Assembly (NCBI GenBank): GCA_034506315.1
Contig: JAPDPT010000027.1
Location: forward strand, 1 to 37,305
Length of the DNA stretch: 37,305 bases
DNA from: a candidate division KSB1 bacterium
Lineage (GTDB): Bacteria > Zhuqueibacterota > Zhuqueibacteria > Oleimicrobiales > Geothermoviventaceae
Reading direction: 5' to 3'
In this document: piece by piece, positions 18,163 to 29,179 of the stretch
Position numbering within the stretch: the stretch's first letter is position 1
Layout of the letters: the number at the start of each line of letters is the position of its first letter
The notes under the pieces: generated by a model
The model's input: only the letters and a program-made list of their open reading frames with translations
What the model was told of the DNA's origin: nothing
The model's database searches: none
Position numbers and translations under genes: made by a program

Positions 18163-18466
18163 CGGGGAGTGCGGATTTTTCGCGCGCGCAAAGCTCGGCC
18201 TCGGACAAGATATCTGGTCGAAACGCAGGGCAGGGGGTCCCTGCGAGCGCGAGGTTACGGTAGGCGAGTGTAGATAGCGCTGAGTAGGGAAGGCAGCTCT
18301 CGGCCCTCCCGAGGAGGAGGGGCCGAGGGCTTTTCTTTTGTGGGGATGCTGCACCCTGGCCCGTGAACGAATGGGAGGGGCCATCGTTGAATTGCTTGAG
18401 AAGAGAAGCGCTCTCCCTTGCGCTCGGGTAGACGTGAGGACCACCCGCAGGAGGTGAGGCGAGAGA
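18163..18466. other. intergenic region holding a terminator, no gene seen
   Basis: 304 bp between the LysM gene and phoH. It contains a 7-bp hairpin (CGCAGGG 18224-18230 with CCCTGCG 18239-18245) and the terminator at 18296-18339. I could not find a clear promoter for phoH after the terminator, nor any tRNA-like fold or credible short ORF. Confidence 0.5.
18296..18339 (+). terminator. intrinsic terminator of the lipoprotein-LysM operon
   Basis: GCTCTCGGCCC (from 18296) pairs with GGGCCGAGGGC (to 18330) with one G-U pair, followed by TTTTCTTTT (18331-18339). It is 130 nt beyond the LysM stop, so the transcript has a long 3' tail. Confidence 0.88.
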
Positions 18467-19549
18467 TTGCAGGCCAAGGGAATGAGTGAGCGAAGGATCT
18501 CCATCCGTGGGATCGATCATTTGGGGCTTCTCGGCCTCCACGATGCGAATCTCCGAAGGCTTCAGGAGGCGTTTGATGCCACAATCGTGGTACGAGGCGG
18601 GGAGATCGTCCTGCGTGGGGACGAGCAGGAGCTGGACGCCCTGGAACGCATCTTCAACGAGCTCATCTTCATCCTGAACCGCACCGACCGTGTCACAGAG
18701 GGAGACGTCGACACGGTGACCCAGCTCGTTCTGGCCGAAAGCCGGTCCGCCTTGGAACGGCGCCCGGAGGGGGCCGAGCGGTCGGAGACTGCCGTGGGCC
18801 GGCGCTCGGTGATCCTCTACAGCAAGAGCGGGGCGATCCGGCCCAAGTCCGCTGGCCAGCAGCGCTATTACGAGGCCACGCTGGAGAACGACATCGTCTT
18901 CGTGATCGGGCCGGCTGGGACGGGCAAGACCTATTTGGCCGTAGCAATCGCCGTGGCAGCCTTGCGCGAGCGCCAGGTGGAACGAATCATCCTCACTCGG
19001 CCCGCCGTGGAAGCGGGAGAAAGCCTGGGGTACCTACCAGGGGATCTGCGCGAGAAGATCGAGCCGTATCTTCGGCCCCTTTACGACGCTCTCCACGACA
19101 TGATCCCGGCAGAGAAGCTCCGCAAGCTGATGGAGACCAACACAATCGAAATCGCACCTCTGGCCTATATGCGAGGGCGCACCCTGAACAACGCCTACGT
19201 CATCTTGGACGAAGCGCAGAACACCTCCGCCCTTCAGATGAAAATGTTCCTCACTCGGCTCGGAGTGAACAGCAAAGCGATCATCACCGGAGACATTACT
19301 CAGGTCGACCTGCCGAGCCATGCGCAATCGGGGCTTGTTCAGATTCAGGACGTCCTCAAGGGCATCGAGGGCATCGCTTTTGTGTATCTGGATGATACCG
19401 ATGTCGTGCGTCATCGCTTGGTACGAGAGATCATTCGGGCGTACGACGCCTACGATGCAGCACGGGCGGCGGCTGGGGAGAAGACGCCGGACGAGGTGCG
19501 ACGCGCCCGGATGGAAGGCAGGGGGGAAGCCTCCTCGTCCGCTTCGTAG
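18467..19549 (+). CDS. phoH: PhoH-family ATPase (PhoL/YbeZ)
   Basis: 360 aa. N-terminal KH-like segment (~10-80), then a P-loop ATPase: GPAGTGKT (148-155), LTRPAVEAGESLGYLPGDL, Walker B VILDEAQNTS, and ITGDITQVDLP. This is the YbeZ group, which works with YbeY in 16S rRNA and ribosome quality control; it is the first gene of the usual phoH-pgpH-ybeY-corC cluster, which supports that. The TTG at 18467 is used because AGGAGGTGAGG lies upstream; the ATG at 18482 (MSERRIS) has AAGGGA immediately adjacent, too close to serve. The C-terminal ~30 residues are a Ser/Arg-rich tail. Confidence 0.94.
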   Translation: MQAKGMSERRISIRGIDHLGLLGLHDANLRRLQEAFDATIVVRGGEIVLRGDEQELDALERIFNELIFILNRTDRVTEGDVDTVTQLVLAESRSALERRPEGAERSETAVGRRSVILYSKSGAIRPKSAGQQRYYEATLENDIVFVIGPAGTGKTYLAVAIAVAALRERQVERIILTRPAVEAGESLGYLPGDLREKIEPYLRPLYDALHDMIPAEKLRKLMETNTIEIAPLAYMRGRTLNNAYVILDEAQNTSALQMKMFLTRLGVNSKAIITGDITQVDLPSHAQSGLVQIQDVLKGIEGIAFVYLDDTDVVRHRLVREIIRAYDAYDAARAAAGEKTPDEVRRARMEGRGEASSSAS

Positions 19550-19566
19550 AACGGCTGAAGTGAGGG

Positions 19567-21939
19567 ATGGGAGGAATGCCAGAATTCTTTCGAGGGCGGC
19601 GTCGTCCGCGGTCGTCGGAAAAACCATCGAGGCGCGAGGGTAACGGCTCGCCGCGGGCGGGCCTCGTGCCGCAGGTCTTGATCTTCGCCGCTTTTGTGGT
19701 AGGGACCGCCCTGCTTTTCCCCCGCGGCAAGACCTATCAGTTCGCCAACCTCCGTGTCGGTGATGTGTACGTGGGCGAAGAGATCATCGCCCCCTTCACC
19801 TTCCCCGTGAGCAAGACGGAGGAGGAATATCGGCAGGACGTCGAGCGTGCGCGGCAAGCAGTCCCCGCTGTCTTCGCTAAGCAGGACTCGATCCGAGACC
19901 TTGAGCTTTCCCGGTTCAGCCGTCTTCTGCGAAGGCTGATCCTATCCGCAAAGGTATCTTCGGCGGCCGAAGCCCAGTCGGCAGACCTCGCTCCCATCCT
20001 GAGAGACTACGGAATCCTCCTACCGGAGGAGAGCCTGGAGTCGTTGCCTGTGCTGTTACGGCAGGTGGCGAACTCCTCTGCCCTGGTCGACATCCTCAGC
20101 GATCTCTACGACACAGGGATCCTGAATTTGTCTAAGAGTCAGCTGTCGACGGGATCCGGAAGGTTGCTCATTCTCGACGACGGTCGCGAGGTCGTAGACG
20201 AGGTCCGTTTCTACTACGATCTGGAAGAGGCCAAAGCTTCCCTCCTGGAGCGCCTCCGGCAGACGCACGAGAGCGACGATTTGGTGAAGGTCGCCTACCA
20301 GCTGTCCCTACCTTTTCTTCGCCCGAATCTGATCTACCAGGAGGCGGAGACGCAGCGGCGTGTGGAAGAGGCCGTGCGCAGTGTTCCTCGCGTTAAGGGG
20401 ATGGTCCTGGAGCGGGAGCGGATTATCGACAGTCACGAGCGGGTGACGCCGGAGCATCTCCAAAAGTTGCGCAGCATGGCCGAGGCTCTGGCCGAGCGGC
20501 AAGCGGGGGCGGGGAGACTGCGGGCGCTTGTGCCAAGCTTCGGGAACATTCTGTACGTCGCCGCGGCCATGGGCTTGCTCTTGGCCTACTTGGCGCTGGC
20601 GCAACGCCACGTGCTTCTCGCCCGTGACAAGAGCTTGCTTGTGGTCATCATCCTGCTGTTTCCGGTGGGGGTGAGTTACTTCCTGATCAGCGCTCGGTTG
20701 CCGGCCTATCTGGTCCCGGCGGCGGTGTCGTCCATGTTGCTCACCATCTTCTTCGGGTCCCAGACCGGCTTTGTGGGCACGGTCACGCTGTCCCTTATCC
20801 TAGGCGGCATGTGGGGTAGCGACTTTTCTCTGGCGGCGCTCCTTCTCTTTACCGGTTCAGTGGCGGTGGCGGCCGTAAGCCGCGTGCGTACTCGGAGCTG
20901 GGTGCTCAACTCCGTTGCCCGCTTGGTGGCCGCGTATGTAGTGGCTGTGGCGGCTCTGGAGTTGACGCATTTCGTGTCCTCCCACAAGCTCTTGGTAAGC
21001 TGGGCGCAGGGGATCGCGGCTGGATTTCTGGCGCCTGTCCTGACCTATGGCCTGGTGGTCGTCCTCGAGTACGCCTTCGATGTGACGACGGACATGACAC
21101 TGCTTGAGCTTTCGGATCTGAACCATCCGCTCCTGCGCGAGCTCGCGTTTCGTGCGCCGGGTACCTATCACCACAGCCTGATGGTGGGCAACTTGGCGGA
21201 GGCCGCCGCGGAGGCCATCGGAGCCAACTCCCTCCTGGCGCGCGTCGGTGCCTACTACCACGACATCGGGAAGCTGGACATGCCCGAGTACTTCATTGAG
21301 AATCAGGGCACTGGCAAGAACCCGCACGACAAGCTTTCGCCTACGATGAGCGCCCTAATCCTGGCCAATCACATCCGGCAGGGGATCGAGAAGGCGCGCG
21401 AGGCGGGTCTCCCGAAGGAGGTGATCGCGTTCATTCCGGAGCACCAAGGGACCCAGCTCATGAGCTACTTCTACGAAAGGGCCCGCCGGAGCGGCGAAGG
21501 GCGGGTGGACGAGCAGAAATTCCGCTACCCCGGACCGAAGCCCCAAACGAAGGAGACGGCCATTGTGATGCTGGCGGATGCTGTCGAAGCGGCCGTGCGG
21601 AGTCTGAAGCAGCCAACGCTGTCGCGCGTCCGCCAGACGGTGAATTCCATCATCCAGCGCCGGTTCAACGAGGGGGAGTTGGACGAAAGCCCCCTGACCC
21701 TACGCGATCTGAACAAGATCGCCGATGCCTTTGTGCAGATCCTAACCGGCCTGTTCCACCCCAGAATCGAGTACCCGCAGGTCCTGGAGCAGCGAGCTCC
21801 GGCAACCGGAGAGCCCGTGGGAACGCGGGACGCAGCCCAGGCACCCGCTCGGCAGGAGGAATCGATCCTTGAAGGTCCAGGTATTCAACACCAGTCGGCG
21901 CCACATTCCACGCGGCCGCGTTCTGCGCGTCGTACGTGA
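19567..21939 (+). CDS. pgpH: 7TM-HD family membrane phosphodiesterase (PgpH-like)
   Basis: 790 aa. One N-terminal transmembrane helix (QVLIFAAFVVGTALLF), a ~270-residue extracytoplasmic 7TMR-HDED domain, a block of seven predicted membrane helices (~325-500), and a cytoplasmic HD domain. HD residues: TYHHSLMVGNLAE, then YYHDIGK near residue 565, and PEHQGT further on. Listeria PgpH with this layout hydrolyses c-di-AMP; by homology this is a c-di-AMP or related cyclic-dinucleotide phosphodiesterase, though I see no diadenylate cyclase in the window. ATG at 19567, with an alternative ATG at 19576. Its last 71 nt overlap ybeY in another frame. The tail after the HD domain is a Pro/Ala/Arg-rich, probably disordered extension. 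Confidence 0.9.
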   Translation: MGGMPEFFRGRRRPRSSEKPSRREGNGSPRAGLVPQVLIFAAFVVGTALLFPRGKTYQFANLRVGDVYVGEEIIAPFTFPVSKTEEEYRQDVERARQAVPAVFAKQDSIRDLELSRFSRLLRRLILSAKVSSAAEAQSADLAPILRDYGILLPEESLESLPVLLRQVANSSALVDILSDLYDTGILNLSKSQLSTGSGRLLILDDGREVVDEVRFYYDLEEAKASLLERLRQTHESDDLVKVAYQLSLPFLRPNLIYQEAETQRRVEEAVRSVPRVKGMVLERERIIDSHERVTPEHLQKLRSMAEALAERQAGAGRLRALVPSFGNILYVAAAMGLLLAYLALAQRHVLLARDKSLLVVIILLFPVGVSYFLISARLPAYLVPAAVSSMLLTIFFGSQTGFVGTVTLSLILGGMWGSDFSLAALLLFTGSVAVAAVSRVRTRSWVLNSVARLVAAYVVAVAALELTHFVSSHKLLVSWAQGIAAGFLAPVLTYGLVVVLEYAFDVTTDMTLLELSDLNHPLLRELAFRAPGTYHHSLMVGNLAEAAAEAIGANSLLARVGAYYHDIGKLDMPEYFIENQGTGKNPHDKLSPTMSALILANHIRQGIEKAREAGLPKEVIAFIPEHQGTQLMSYFYERARRSGEGRVDEQKFRYPGPKPQTKETAIVMLADAVEAAVRSLKQPTLSRVRQTVNSIIQRRFNEGELDESPLTLRDLNKIADAFVQILTGLFHPRIEYPQVLEQRAPATGEPVGTRDAAQAPARQEESILEGPGIQHQSAPHSTRPRSARRT

Positions 21940-22309
21940 GATCATGCAGCAGTATGCGGGTGCCCGGCAGGTGGAGGTCCGCGTCATCTTCACGGAGGAA
22001 GGCGAGATCCGAGCCCTGAACCAGCGCTTCCTGGGGCGGGACGAGCCTACAGACGTCCTGGCCTTTGATCTGGGCGAGAAAGACCTGGAGGGCGAAATCT
22101 ACATCAGCGTCCCGACCGCAGCGATCCAGGCTCGAGAGTACGGCACCGGTTTTTGGGAGGAGCTGAGCCGCCTCGCCGCGCACGGAGCACTCCATCTGGT
22201 AGGGTTCGACGACGCGGCTGAGGAGGACCGACAGCAGATGCGGCAGCTGGAAGACCATTTTCTGGCGCGGTCGCAAATGCCGGCCAACAAGACAGGCAAG
22301 GAGGGCTGA
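21869..22309 (+). CDS. ybeY: endoribonuclease YbeY (16S rRNA maturation)
   Basis: 146 aa metal-dependent RNase acting in 16S rRNA 3'-end maturation and ribosome quality control. Conserved LNQRFLGRDEPTDVLAFDL and the zinc region AHGALHLVGFDDAAEED are present. The canonical ligands are H-x3-H-x5-H; here the third His is Asp (HGALHLVGFDD). I recall Asp at this site in Bacteroidetes-type YbeY, so this is probably lineage-specific, not a defect. TTG start at 21869 with GGCAGGAGGAA upstream. It overlaps the end of the HD phosphodiesterase gene by 71 nt, an unusually long overlap for this window. Confidence 0.92.
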   Translation: MKVQVFNTSRRHIPRGRVLRVVREIMQQYAGARQVEVRVIFTEEGEIRALNQRFLGRDEPTDVLAFDLGEKDLEGEIYISVPTAAIQAREYGTGFWEELSRLAAHGALHLVGFDDAAEEDRQQMRQLEDHFLARSQMPANKTGKEG

Positions 22310-22315
22310 TCCCCT

Positions 22316-23611
22316 TTGGAGGTGGAGTACTGGAGTAAGCTGGCTCTATTTGTCTGTCTGGTGGGGTTGTCGGCCTTTTTCTCGGGGAGCGAGACGGCAC
22401 TGTTTTCCCTGTCGGAGCTGCAGAAGCGCCGTCTCGAGGAGAAGGGGACGGCGGGCGCGCGGCGCGTTCTGGAGCTTCTCAGGAAGCCCCGCCTGCTTCT
22501 GACGACCATTCTTGTCTGCAACACGCTGGTCAACGTCTCGGCGGCGACGATCGCAGCCCTGCTGAGCGCACAGCTTGCCGCCGTGTACGGGCTGAGCCGG
22601 TTCTGGACGGTGGCGGCCCAAGTCGGAGCCGTTACCCTGATCCTCCTTGTGTTCTCGGAAGTGACCCCGAAGATCCTGGCCGCGCACCGCAACGAGCGAT
22701 TCGCCTTGATCGCCGCTGCGGGATTGCGGCCCATCGTCTGGGCCCTTCGTCCCATCACCAGGCCCATCGAGGCCCTTCCTCGCTGGTTCGAACGGGTGCT
22801 CGGCGTGAGCGAAGGGGAGGTCTCCCTGACCAGTGCGGAGCTTCGGGCCCTTGTGGACGTTGGGGAGGAAGAGGGGGCCCTGGAGGAGGACGAGAAGGAG
22901 ATGATCCACTCCATCTTCGAGTTCGGCAAGACCCATGTGCGGGAGATCATGGTCCCCCGCATCGATATGGTGTGTGTCGAACGCTCGGCCTCCGTCCTGG
23001 AACTGGTGGAGCTCATCAAGTCCTGCGGACACACCCGCATCCCCGTGTACGAAGGAACCGTGGACAACATCATCGGTGTGATCCACGCCAAGGACCTCCT
23101 TCCGTACCTGGGAAAGGATGAGGTGCAGGTGGACCTGGCCCAGTTGGCCCGCCCGCCGATGTTCGTTCCGGAAAGCAAACTCATCGACGAACTCCTCCGG
23201 GAGTTCCAGCGGGAAAGAAGCCATATGGCCATCGTGGTGGACGAGTACGGCGGCACGGCAGGATTGGTCACATTGGAAGACGTCATCGAGGAAATCGTCG
23301 GGGAGATCCAGGACGAGTACGACCGCGAGGTGCCCCTTTACCAACGCCTCGAGGACGGGAGCTTCCTCATGGCGGCGAAAATGGATCTGGACGAAGTGAA
23401 TGAGGTCCTGGGGACCCAGCTCCCAACGGATGAGGACTACGAGAGCCTCGGCGGCCTCATCCTACACCTCACGGGAGAAGTGCCGGAGGAGGGGGATCAA
23501 GTCCTCTACGGAGGACTCGAGTTCACCGTGGAGAAGGTGCAGAAGAATCGCATTGTCACGGTACGAGTTCGGCGAAGGGAGGCGGGGGAGTCGTCGGGGC
23601 CGGAATCCTGA
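22316..23611 (+). CDS. CNNM/CBS-pair/CorC_HlyC membrane protein (hemolysin-C/GldE-like)
   Basis: 431 aa. The N-terminal DUF21/CNNM membrane domain begins LALFVCLVGLSAFFSGSETALFSLSE, with further helices to ~residue 145. Two CBS domains (~200-320) follow, with VPRIDMVCVE, HTRIPVYEGTVDNIIGVIHAKDLL and MAIVVDEYGGTAGLVTLEDVIEEIVGEI. A C-terminal CorC_HlyC transporter-associated domain ends the protein. Family roles are Mg2+/Co2+ efflux or homeostasis; the Bacteroidetes paralogue GldE is linked to gliding and type IX secretion. The TTG at 22316 lies 6 bp after the ybeY stop (SD AAGGAGG); GTG at 22322 is an alternative. Last gene of the phoH operon. Confidence 0.92.
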   Translation: MEVEYWSKLALFVCLVGLSAFFSGSETALFSLSELQKRRLEEKGTAGARRVLELLRKPRLLLTTILVCNTLVNVSAATIAALLSAQLAAVYGLSRFWTVAAQVGAVTLILLVFSEVTPKILAAHRNERFALIAAAGLRPIVWALRPITRPIEALPRWFERVLGVSEGEVSLTSAELRALVDVGEEEGALEEDEKEMIHSIFEFGKTHVREIMVPRIDMVCVERSASVLELVELIKSCGHTRIPVYEGTVDNIIGVIHAKDLLPYLGKDEVQVDLAQLARPPMFVPESKLIDELLREFQRERSHMAIVVDEYGGTAGLVTLEDVIEEIVGEIQDEYDREVPLYQRLEDGSFLMAAKMDLDEVNEVLGTQLPTDEDYESLGGLILHLTGEVPEEGDQVLYGGLEFTVEKVQKNRIVTVRVRRREAGESSGPES

Positions 23612-23667
23612 TGGGGGCCCTGGTCCTCGAGGGGGACCGTCTGTAAATCGAATGTCACAGGTTGTGC

Positions 23668-23696
23668 TTGACTGGGCGGGGGGGATTTGCTAAAAT
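23668..23696 (+). promoter_or_regulatory. promoter of the 410-aa membrane protein gene
   Basis: TTGACT (23668-23673), a 17-bp spacer containing a run of seven G, and TAAAAT (23691-23696). The transcript would have a ~140-nt leader before the start at 23843; the only structure I see there is a short CTCG/CGAG hairpin. Confidence 0.82.
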
Positions 23697-23842
23697 AGCG
23701 CGACCTCGCATCGAGGGCAGGGGATACGGCGATCGCGGACGAGGGGCGCAACCCACGGCCGAAAAGCAAGCAGCGGATCTCTATGGCCTCAGGATCTGAG
23801 ACAGCGTAGGGGTAAGTTCGGGCAAGGCAAAGGAGGAGTCCG

Positions 23843-25075
23843 ATGGCAAAACTCTACTTTGACTTCCGTGACATCTTCCGTTCTCCTCGCATCGCTCTGA
23901 GCCTCCAGCGTATCTGGATCCAGTTTCTGGGACTGGCTGCGGGCTACGTTGCGTACCTGCTGTTCACCTACCTCGCCTTCCTGAGCGCCGGCAAGGGCCT
24001 CACGGACATGTGGGAGAAATGGGGACTCTTTCCGTGCCTCTGGGCGGAAACGGGGTCGACGCCCTGGTACAGCTGGATCGTCTACGCGATCGGCCTGATC
24101 GCCCTCTTGGTTGCCTGGTGGGTATCAGCGACGGCGGTTTCCCGAGCTGCCTATAAGCTTCTCAAGGGAGACAATTTCTACACCTGGAAGGAAGCCTACC
24201 AGTTCGCGTTCAAGAAACTCTCGTCGGTCGTAATGGCGCCTGTTGGGATTGCCCTCATAGCTTTTGCCTTCGTTGTGGGCGCTTGGTTCGTTGGGCTTCT
24301 TGGTCGTATCCCCTACGTGGGGGAGCTCGGCCTCAGTCTGTTCACGTTCGTCTGGGTAGCGGCTGCCCTTTTCCTGGTCTTTTTGGTTGTGGTGACGTTG
24401 GTCGCTGCGGTGATCGCTCCGTCCGTGCTGGCCACTACCGACGAGGACGCGTTCGAGACCATCTTCCAGTCCTTCTCCGTGACCTGGAGCCAGCCGTGGC
24501 GGTTCGTTGTCTATCAGGCTCTTTCCGTGGCCCTGTCCCTTCTCTCCTTCGGAGTCTTAGCCTGGTTCGTCAAGAGGGCGGTGGTGGCTATGAACGCCCT
24601 CTTTGCCTTCGGGATGGGGCCCAAGTACGTGAATCTGGCCTCTCACGGCCAGTACCTGGTGCAGAAATGGGTCTTCCTATCCCAGGACTGGGTCGAGGCC
24701 ATTTTCCGCAAGTTTGCGCCCCACATCTACTTTGCGCGTGAATTCTACGCCCTCGAGCTGCCGGCGGTGCTGAATGTCTCGGCCTATCTTTTCGCCATCT
24801 CGCTGGTCATCGCAGGGGCCTGGGTGGTCTCCTACGGGCTCTCCACCTTTAACGTCGGAAACACGCTGATCTACATCGTCCTGAGGAAGAAGAAGGACGA
24901 CGAGAACCTCCTCGAGAGGAAGGAGCGGGAAGAGGAGGTGGCCGAGGCCGAGAAGAAGGTCAAGGAGGAGACCAAGCCGGAGCCGGAGAAGGCGACCGCT
25001 GAGCAGCCCGCCACCGCTTCAGAACCGACGGAAGGCGCCACGTCGGAAGGGGGTGAAGAGAAGAAGGAAAGCTGA
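23843..25075 (+). CDS. multispan membrane protein of unknown function with charged C-terminal tail
   Basis: 410 aa; I do not recognise the family. About seven or eight hydrophobic helices are visible, e.g. residues ~28-50, 80-100, 130-155, 165-200, 220-250 and 310-335. Between them lies a soluble segment with TTDEDAFETIFQSFSVTWSQPWRF, a layout reminiscent of DUF4013/glycerophosphodiester-phosphodiesterase-associated membrane domains, but I cannot confirm this. Residues ~350-410 form a highly charged Glu/Lys tail, then Ala/Thr/Glu-rich low complexity, surely cytoplasmic and disordered. ATG with AAAGGAGGAG upstream. Monocistronic, with its own near-consensus promoter and strong terminator, so probably well expressed. 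Confidence 0.8.
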   Translation: MAKLYFDFRDIFRSPRIALSLQRIWIQFLGLAAGYVAYLLFTYLAFLSAGKGLTDMWEKWGLFPCLWAETGSTPWYSWIVYAIGLIALLVAWWVSATAVSRAAYKLLKGDNFYTWKEAYQFAFKKLSSVVMAPVGIALIAFAFVVGAWFVGLLGRIPYVGELGLSLFTFVWVAAALFLVFLVVVTLVAAVIAPSVLATTDEDAFETIFQSFSVTWSQPWRFVVYQALSVALSLLSFGVLAWFVKRAVVAMNALFAFGMGPKYVNLASHGQYLVQKWVFLSQDWVEAIFRKFAPHIYFAREFYALELPAVLNVSAYLFAISLVIAGAWVVSYGLSTFNVGNTLIYIVLRKKKDDENLLERKEREEEVAEAEKKVKEETKPEPEKATAEQPATASEPTEGATSEGGEEKKES

Positions 25076-25105
25076 CCGAAGGCGCCGCGCAACCTGAATA
25101 TCCGA

Positions 25106-25133
25106 GGCCGGCCAGAGCCGGCCTTTTCTTTTT
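25106..25133 (+). terminator. intrinsic terminator of the membrane protein gene
   Basis: GGCCGGC (25106-25112), loop CAGA, GCCGGCC (25117-25123), then TTTTCTTTTT. Very stable. The following 150 bp to the frr stop is a convergent gap in which I see nothing else. Confidence 0.95.
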
Positions 25134-25285
25134 GCACCGGTTAGTCAGGACTCTGGAGGCAAGGATGACGCCCTTCCAGTGGCCGAGAGAGCGACTGAAG
25201 CCCTCCCCCCAAGCGACCCCCGTTTGCAGGTGGGCTACCCCGTACCAGCGAAGAGTCCCGTCCCTCCGACCGGGGGGCCCGGGGG

Positions 25286-27258
<1,973 letters not shown>

Positions 27259-27330
27259 GCCGGAGATGCCTCCTTTCCGTGAACCGCGTGCAGAGAAACC
27301 CGTACGAGCGGTCGAGTTCGCTTGCTGGCG

Positions 27331-28119
27331 CTACTCTTTCTCGGGATAGTACACCTCTTCGTCTTCGATCTCCTCCACGGCGTACTTGCGCCGCTCTTCC
27401 TCCTCTTCCTCGACGGCCACTTCGGGTACGGCGACCCGCCCCTCGAGGCCCTCAATCACGGCGTCGGCGATGGCGTGCGTGATGATGTTGATGGACTTGA
27501 ACGCGTCGTCGTTGCCCGGGATGGGGAAATCGACCAGGTCGGGATCCGCGTTGGTGTCGACGAGGGCAAACACCGGGATCCCAAGACGCCGCGCCTCATT
27601 GACCGCAATCAGCTCCTTCTTGACGTCCACCACGTAGAGGGCGCCCGGAAGCCGGTTCATCTCCCGGATCCCGCCGAGAACCTCCTCCAGCTTGGCCTTC
27701 TCGCGCTCCAGGCGCAGAATCTCCTTCTTCGTGAGCTTATCGTAGGTTCCGTCGGTGGCCATCTTCTCGAGGTTCTTCAGCCTCTTGATGCTCTTGCGAA
27801 TGGTAACAAAGTTGGTGAGCGTACCCCCGAGCCAGCGCTCCACCACGTAGAATTGCCCACAGCGTTCCGCTTCGTTCTGGATGATCTCCTTGGCTTGCTT
27901 CTTCGTGCCGACAAAGAGGACCTGCTCGCCCTCGCGGACGATGCGCGTCATCTCCTGGCAGGCCTTCTGCAAGAGGACCAGGGTCTTCTTCAGGTCAATG
28001 ATGTGGATGCCATTGCGCTCCATGAAGATGTACTTTTTCATCTTGGGGTTCCAGCGCCGGGTAAGATGCCCGAAGTGAACCCCCGCCGCGAGCAGATCCT
28101 GCAACGTTACCTCGGCCAT
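27331..28119 (-). CDS. rpsB: 30S ribosomal protein S2
   Basis: 262 aa. Starts [32 protein letters not shown], and carries [28 protein letters not shown] and [27 protein letters not shown], the S2 core. The ATG at 28119 has AGGAGGAGG upstream; the frame continues 22 codons further up through the leader structure but is not translated there by any conserved criterion. The C-terminal ~35 residues are a strongly acidic tail ([21 protein letters not shown]) longer than in E. coli, a variable feature of S2. Confidence 0.98.
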   Translation of the reverse strand: MAEVTLQDLLAAGVHFGHLTRRWNPKMKKYIFMERNGIHIIDLKKTLVLLQKACQEMTRIVREGEQVLFVGTKKQAKEIIQNEAERCGQFYVVERWLGGTLTNFVTIRKSIKRLKNLEKMATDGTYDKLTKKEILRLEREKAKLEEVLGGIREMNRLPGALYVVDVKKELIAVNEARRLGIPVFALVDTNADPDLVDFPIPGNDDAFKSINIITHAIADAVIEGLEGRVAVPEVAVEEEEEERRKYAVEEIEDEEVYYPEKE

Positions 28120-28151
28120 TCGTCCTCCTCCTGGGATTGGGTTCTTTCCGC

Positions 28152-28205
28152 CATCCTCGTGTGGACCCGGCCACCCATCGGGCACCCACCGGGGAAGCGA
28201 GGATG
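28152..28205 (-). promoter_or_regulatory. nested stem structure in the rpsB leader (candidate S2 autoregulatory site)
   Basis: An outer stem of 8 bp, CATCCTCG (28152-28159) with CGAGGATG (28198-28205), encloses an inner CCCGG/CCGGG stem (28166-28170 with 28189-28193), which encloses a CCC/GGG pair around a 3-nt loop. It sits between the rpsI terminator and the rpsB SD. Ribosomal protein S2 regulates its own operon through leader RNA in several bacteria; that this is such a site is inference. Confidence 0.55.
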
Positions 28206-28227
28206 TGTGTTTTGGTTCGTCTGGCTA

Positions 28228-28261
28228 CAAAAAGGCCTCCGCCCGCAGCTGTGGACGGAGG
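28228..28261 (-). terminator. intrinsic terminator after rpsI
   Basis: On the minus strand CCTCCGTCC pairs with GGGCGGAGG (one G-U pair; 28261-28236), followed by CCTTTTTG. It ends the rplM-rpsI transcript 15 bp after the rpsI stop. I did not find a good promoter for rpsB after it, so partial read-through may feed rpsB. Confidence 0.88.
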
Positions 28262-28275
28262 TCGACGACCCTTCT

Positions 28276-28674
28276 TTACCGCTTGCTGAACTGGAAGCGC
28301 TTGCGCGCCTTCGCCTGCCCGTACTTCTTCCGCTCCACCATCCGCGGATCGCGCGTCAGGAAGCCTCCCTTCCGCAGGATCGGACGCAGGGTCTCATCGT
28401 ACAGGGTGAGAGCGCGAGCGATCCCCAGGCGCATGGCTCCCGCCTGCCCGCTGAGACCACCCCCCTTGACGGTAGCGTAGATGTCGAACTTGCCCAGGGT
28501 GTGGGTCACCTCAAGGGGCTCCTCGATGATCATCTTCAAGGTCTCCCGCTTGAAGTACTCCTCGAGGGGCCTGCCGTTGACGATCATCTTCCCGTCACCG
28601 GGCACCATCCGTACCCGCGCCACGGCCTCCTTGCGCCGACCCGTTGCCTCGAATGTGACCGTCTTTGTCGTCAT
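28276..28674 (-). CDS. rpsI: 30S ribosomal protein S9
   Basis: 132 aa. Signature [19 protein letters not shown] and the basic C-terminus [17 protein letters not shown], whose terminal SKR contacts P-site tRNA. ATG with AAGGTAGG upstream. 25 bp after rplM, the universal L13-S9 pair. Confidence 0.98.
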   Translation of the reverse strand: MTTKTVTFEATGRRKEAVARVRMVPGDGKMIVNGRPLEEYFKRETLKMIIEEPLEVTHTLGKFDIYATVKGGGLSGQAGAMRLGIARALTLYDETLRPILRKGGFLTRDPRMVERKKYGQAKARKRFQFSKR

Positions 28675-28699
28675 CGCCTACCTTTTTCCTGATCGAACC

Positions 28700-29143
28700 T
28701 TATTCGATTTCCAGCGGCTTAGGCTTCTGCGCCTGGTGGGGATGATTGGGCCCCGCGTAGATGCGCACCTTCTTCAGCAACTTGCGACCCAGCCGATTGT
28801 GTGGCAGCATTCCTTGAATGGCGTGAAGCAGAACCTTCTCCGGTTGCTCCTGGATGAGCCGGGCAAAGGTGATCTTCTTCAGGCCACCCGGGTAACCGGA
28901 GTATCGCAGATAGTACTTCTGCTGCGCCTTCTTGCCTGTGAGACGAATCTTGTCGGCATTAACAATCACCACATGGTCGCCAAAATCCAGGTGCGGGGTG
29001 AATTCCGGACGATGCTTGCCCCGCAGAATGGTCGCCACGCGGCTGGCCAGCCTGCCGAGTACCTTGCCCTCCGCGTCGATGAGGTACCACTGGCCCTCGG
29101 TCCGGCTGAGTTTGGGAACCGTCGTCCTTTGCTCTCGTGCCAA
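28700..29143 (-). CDS. rplM: 50S ribosomal protein L13
   Basis: 147 aa. [45 protein letters not shown] and the conserved [29 protein letters not shown] are all present. TTG start at 29143 with a perfect AGGAGG seven nt before it. First gene of rplM-rpsI, behind the promoter at 29180-29208. Confidence 0.98.
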   Translation of the reverse strand: MAREQRTTVPKLSRTEGQWYLIDAEGKVLGRLASRVATILRGKHRPEFTPHLDFGDHVVIVNADKIRLTGKKAQQKYYLRYSGYPGGLKKITFARLIQEQPEKVLLHAIQGMLPHNRLGRKLLKKVRIYAGPNHPHQAQKPKPLEIE

Positions 29144-29179
29144 CGCTAACCTCCTGCCCAGTCTGATTGGAAGCCGCCA

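Noticed and set aside
22099..23344. Two long minus-strand open frames over the CNNM/CBS gene
   Set aside because: Low-complexity Ser/Arg or Asp/His-rich translations, antisense to a clear CBS-domain protein.
27322..28692. 456-codon plus-strand open frame over rpsB and rpsI
   Set aside because: Antisense to two ribosomal protein genes and their terminator.
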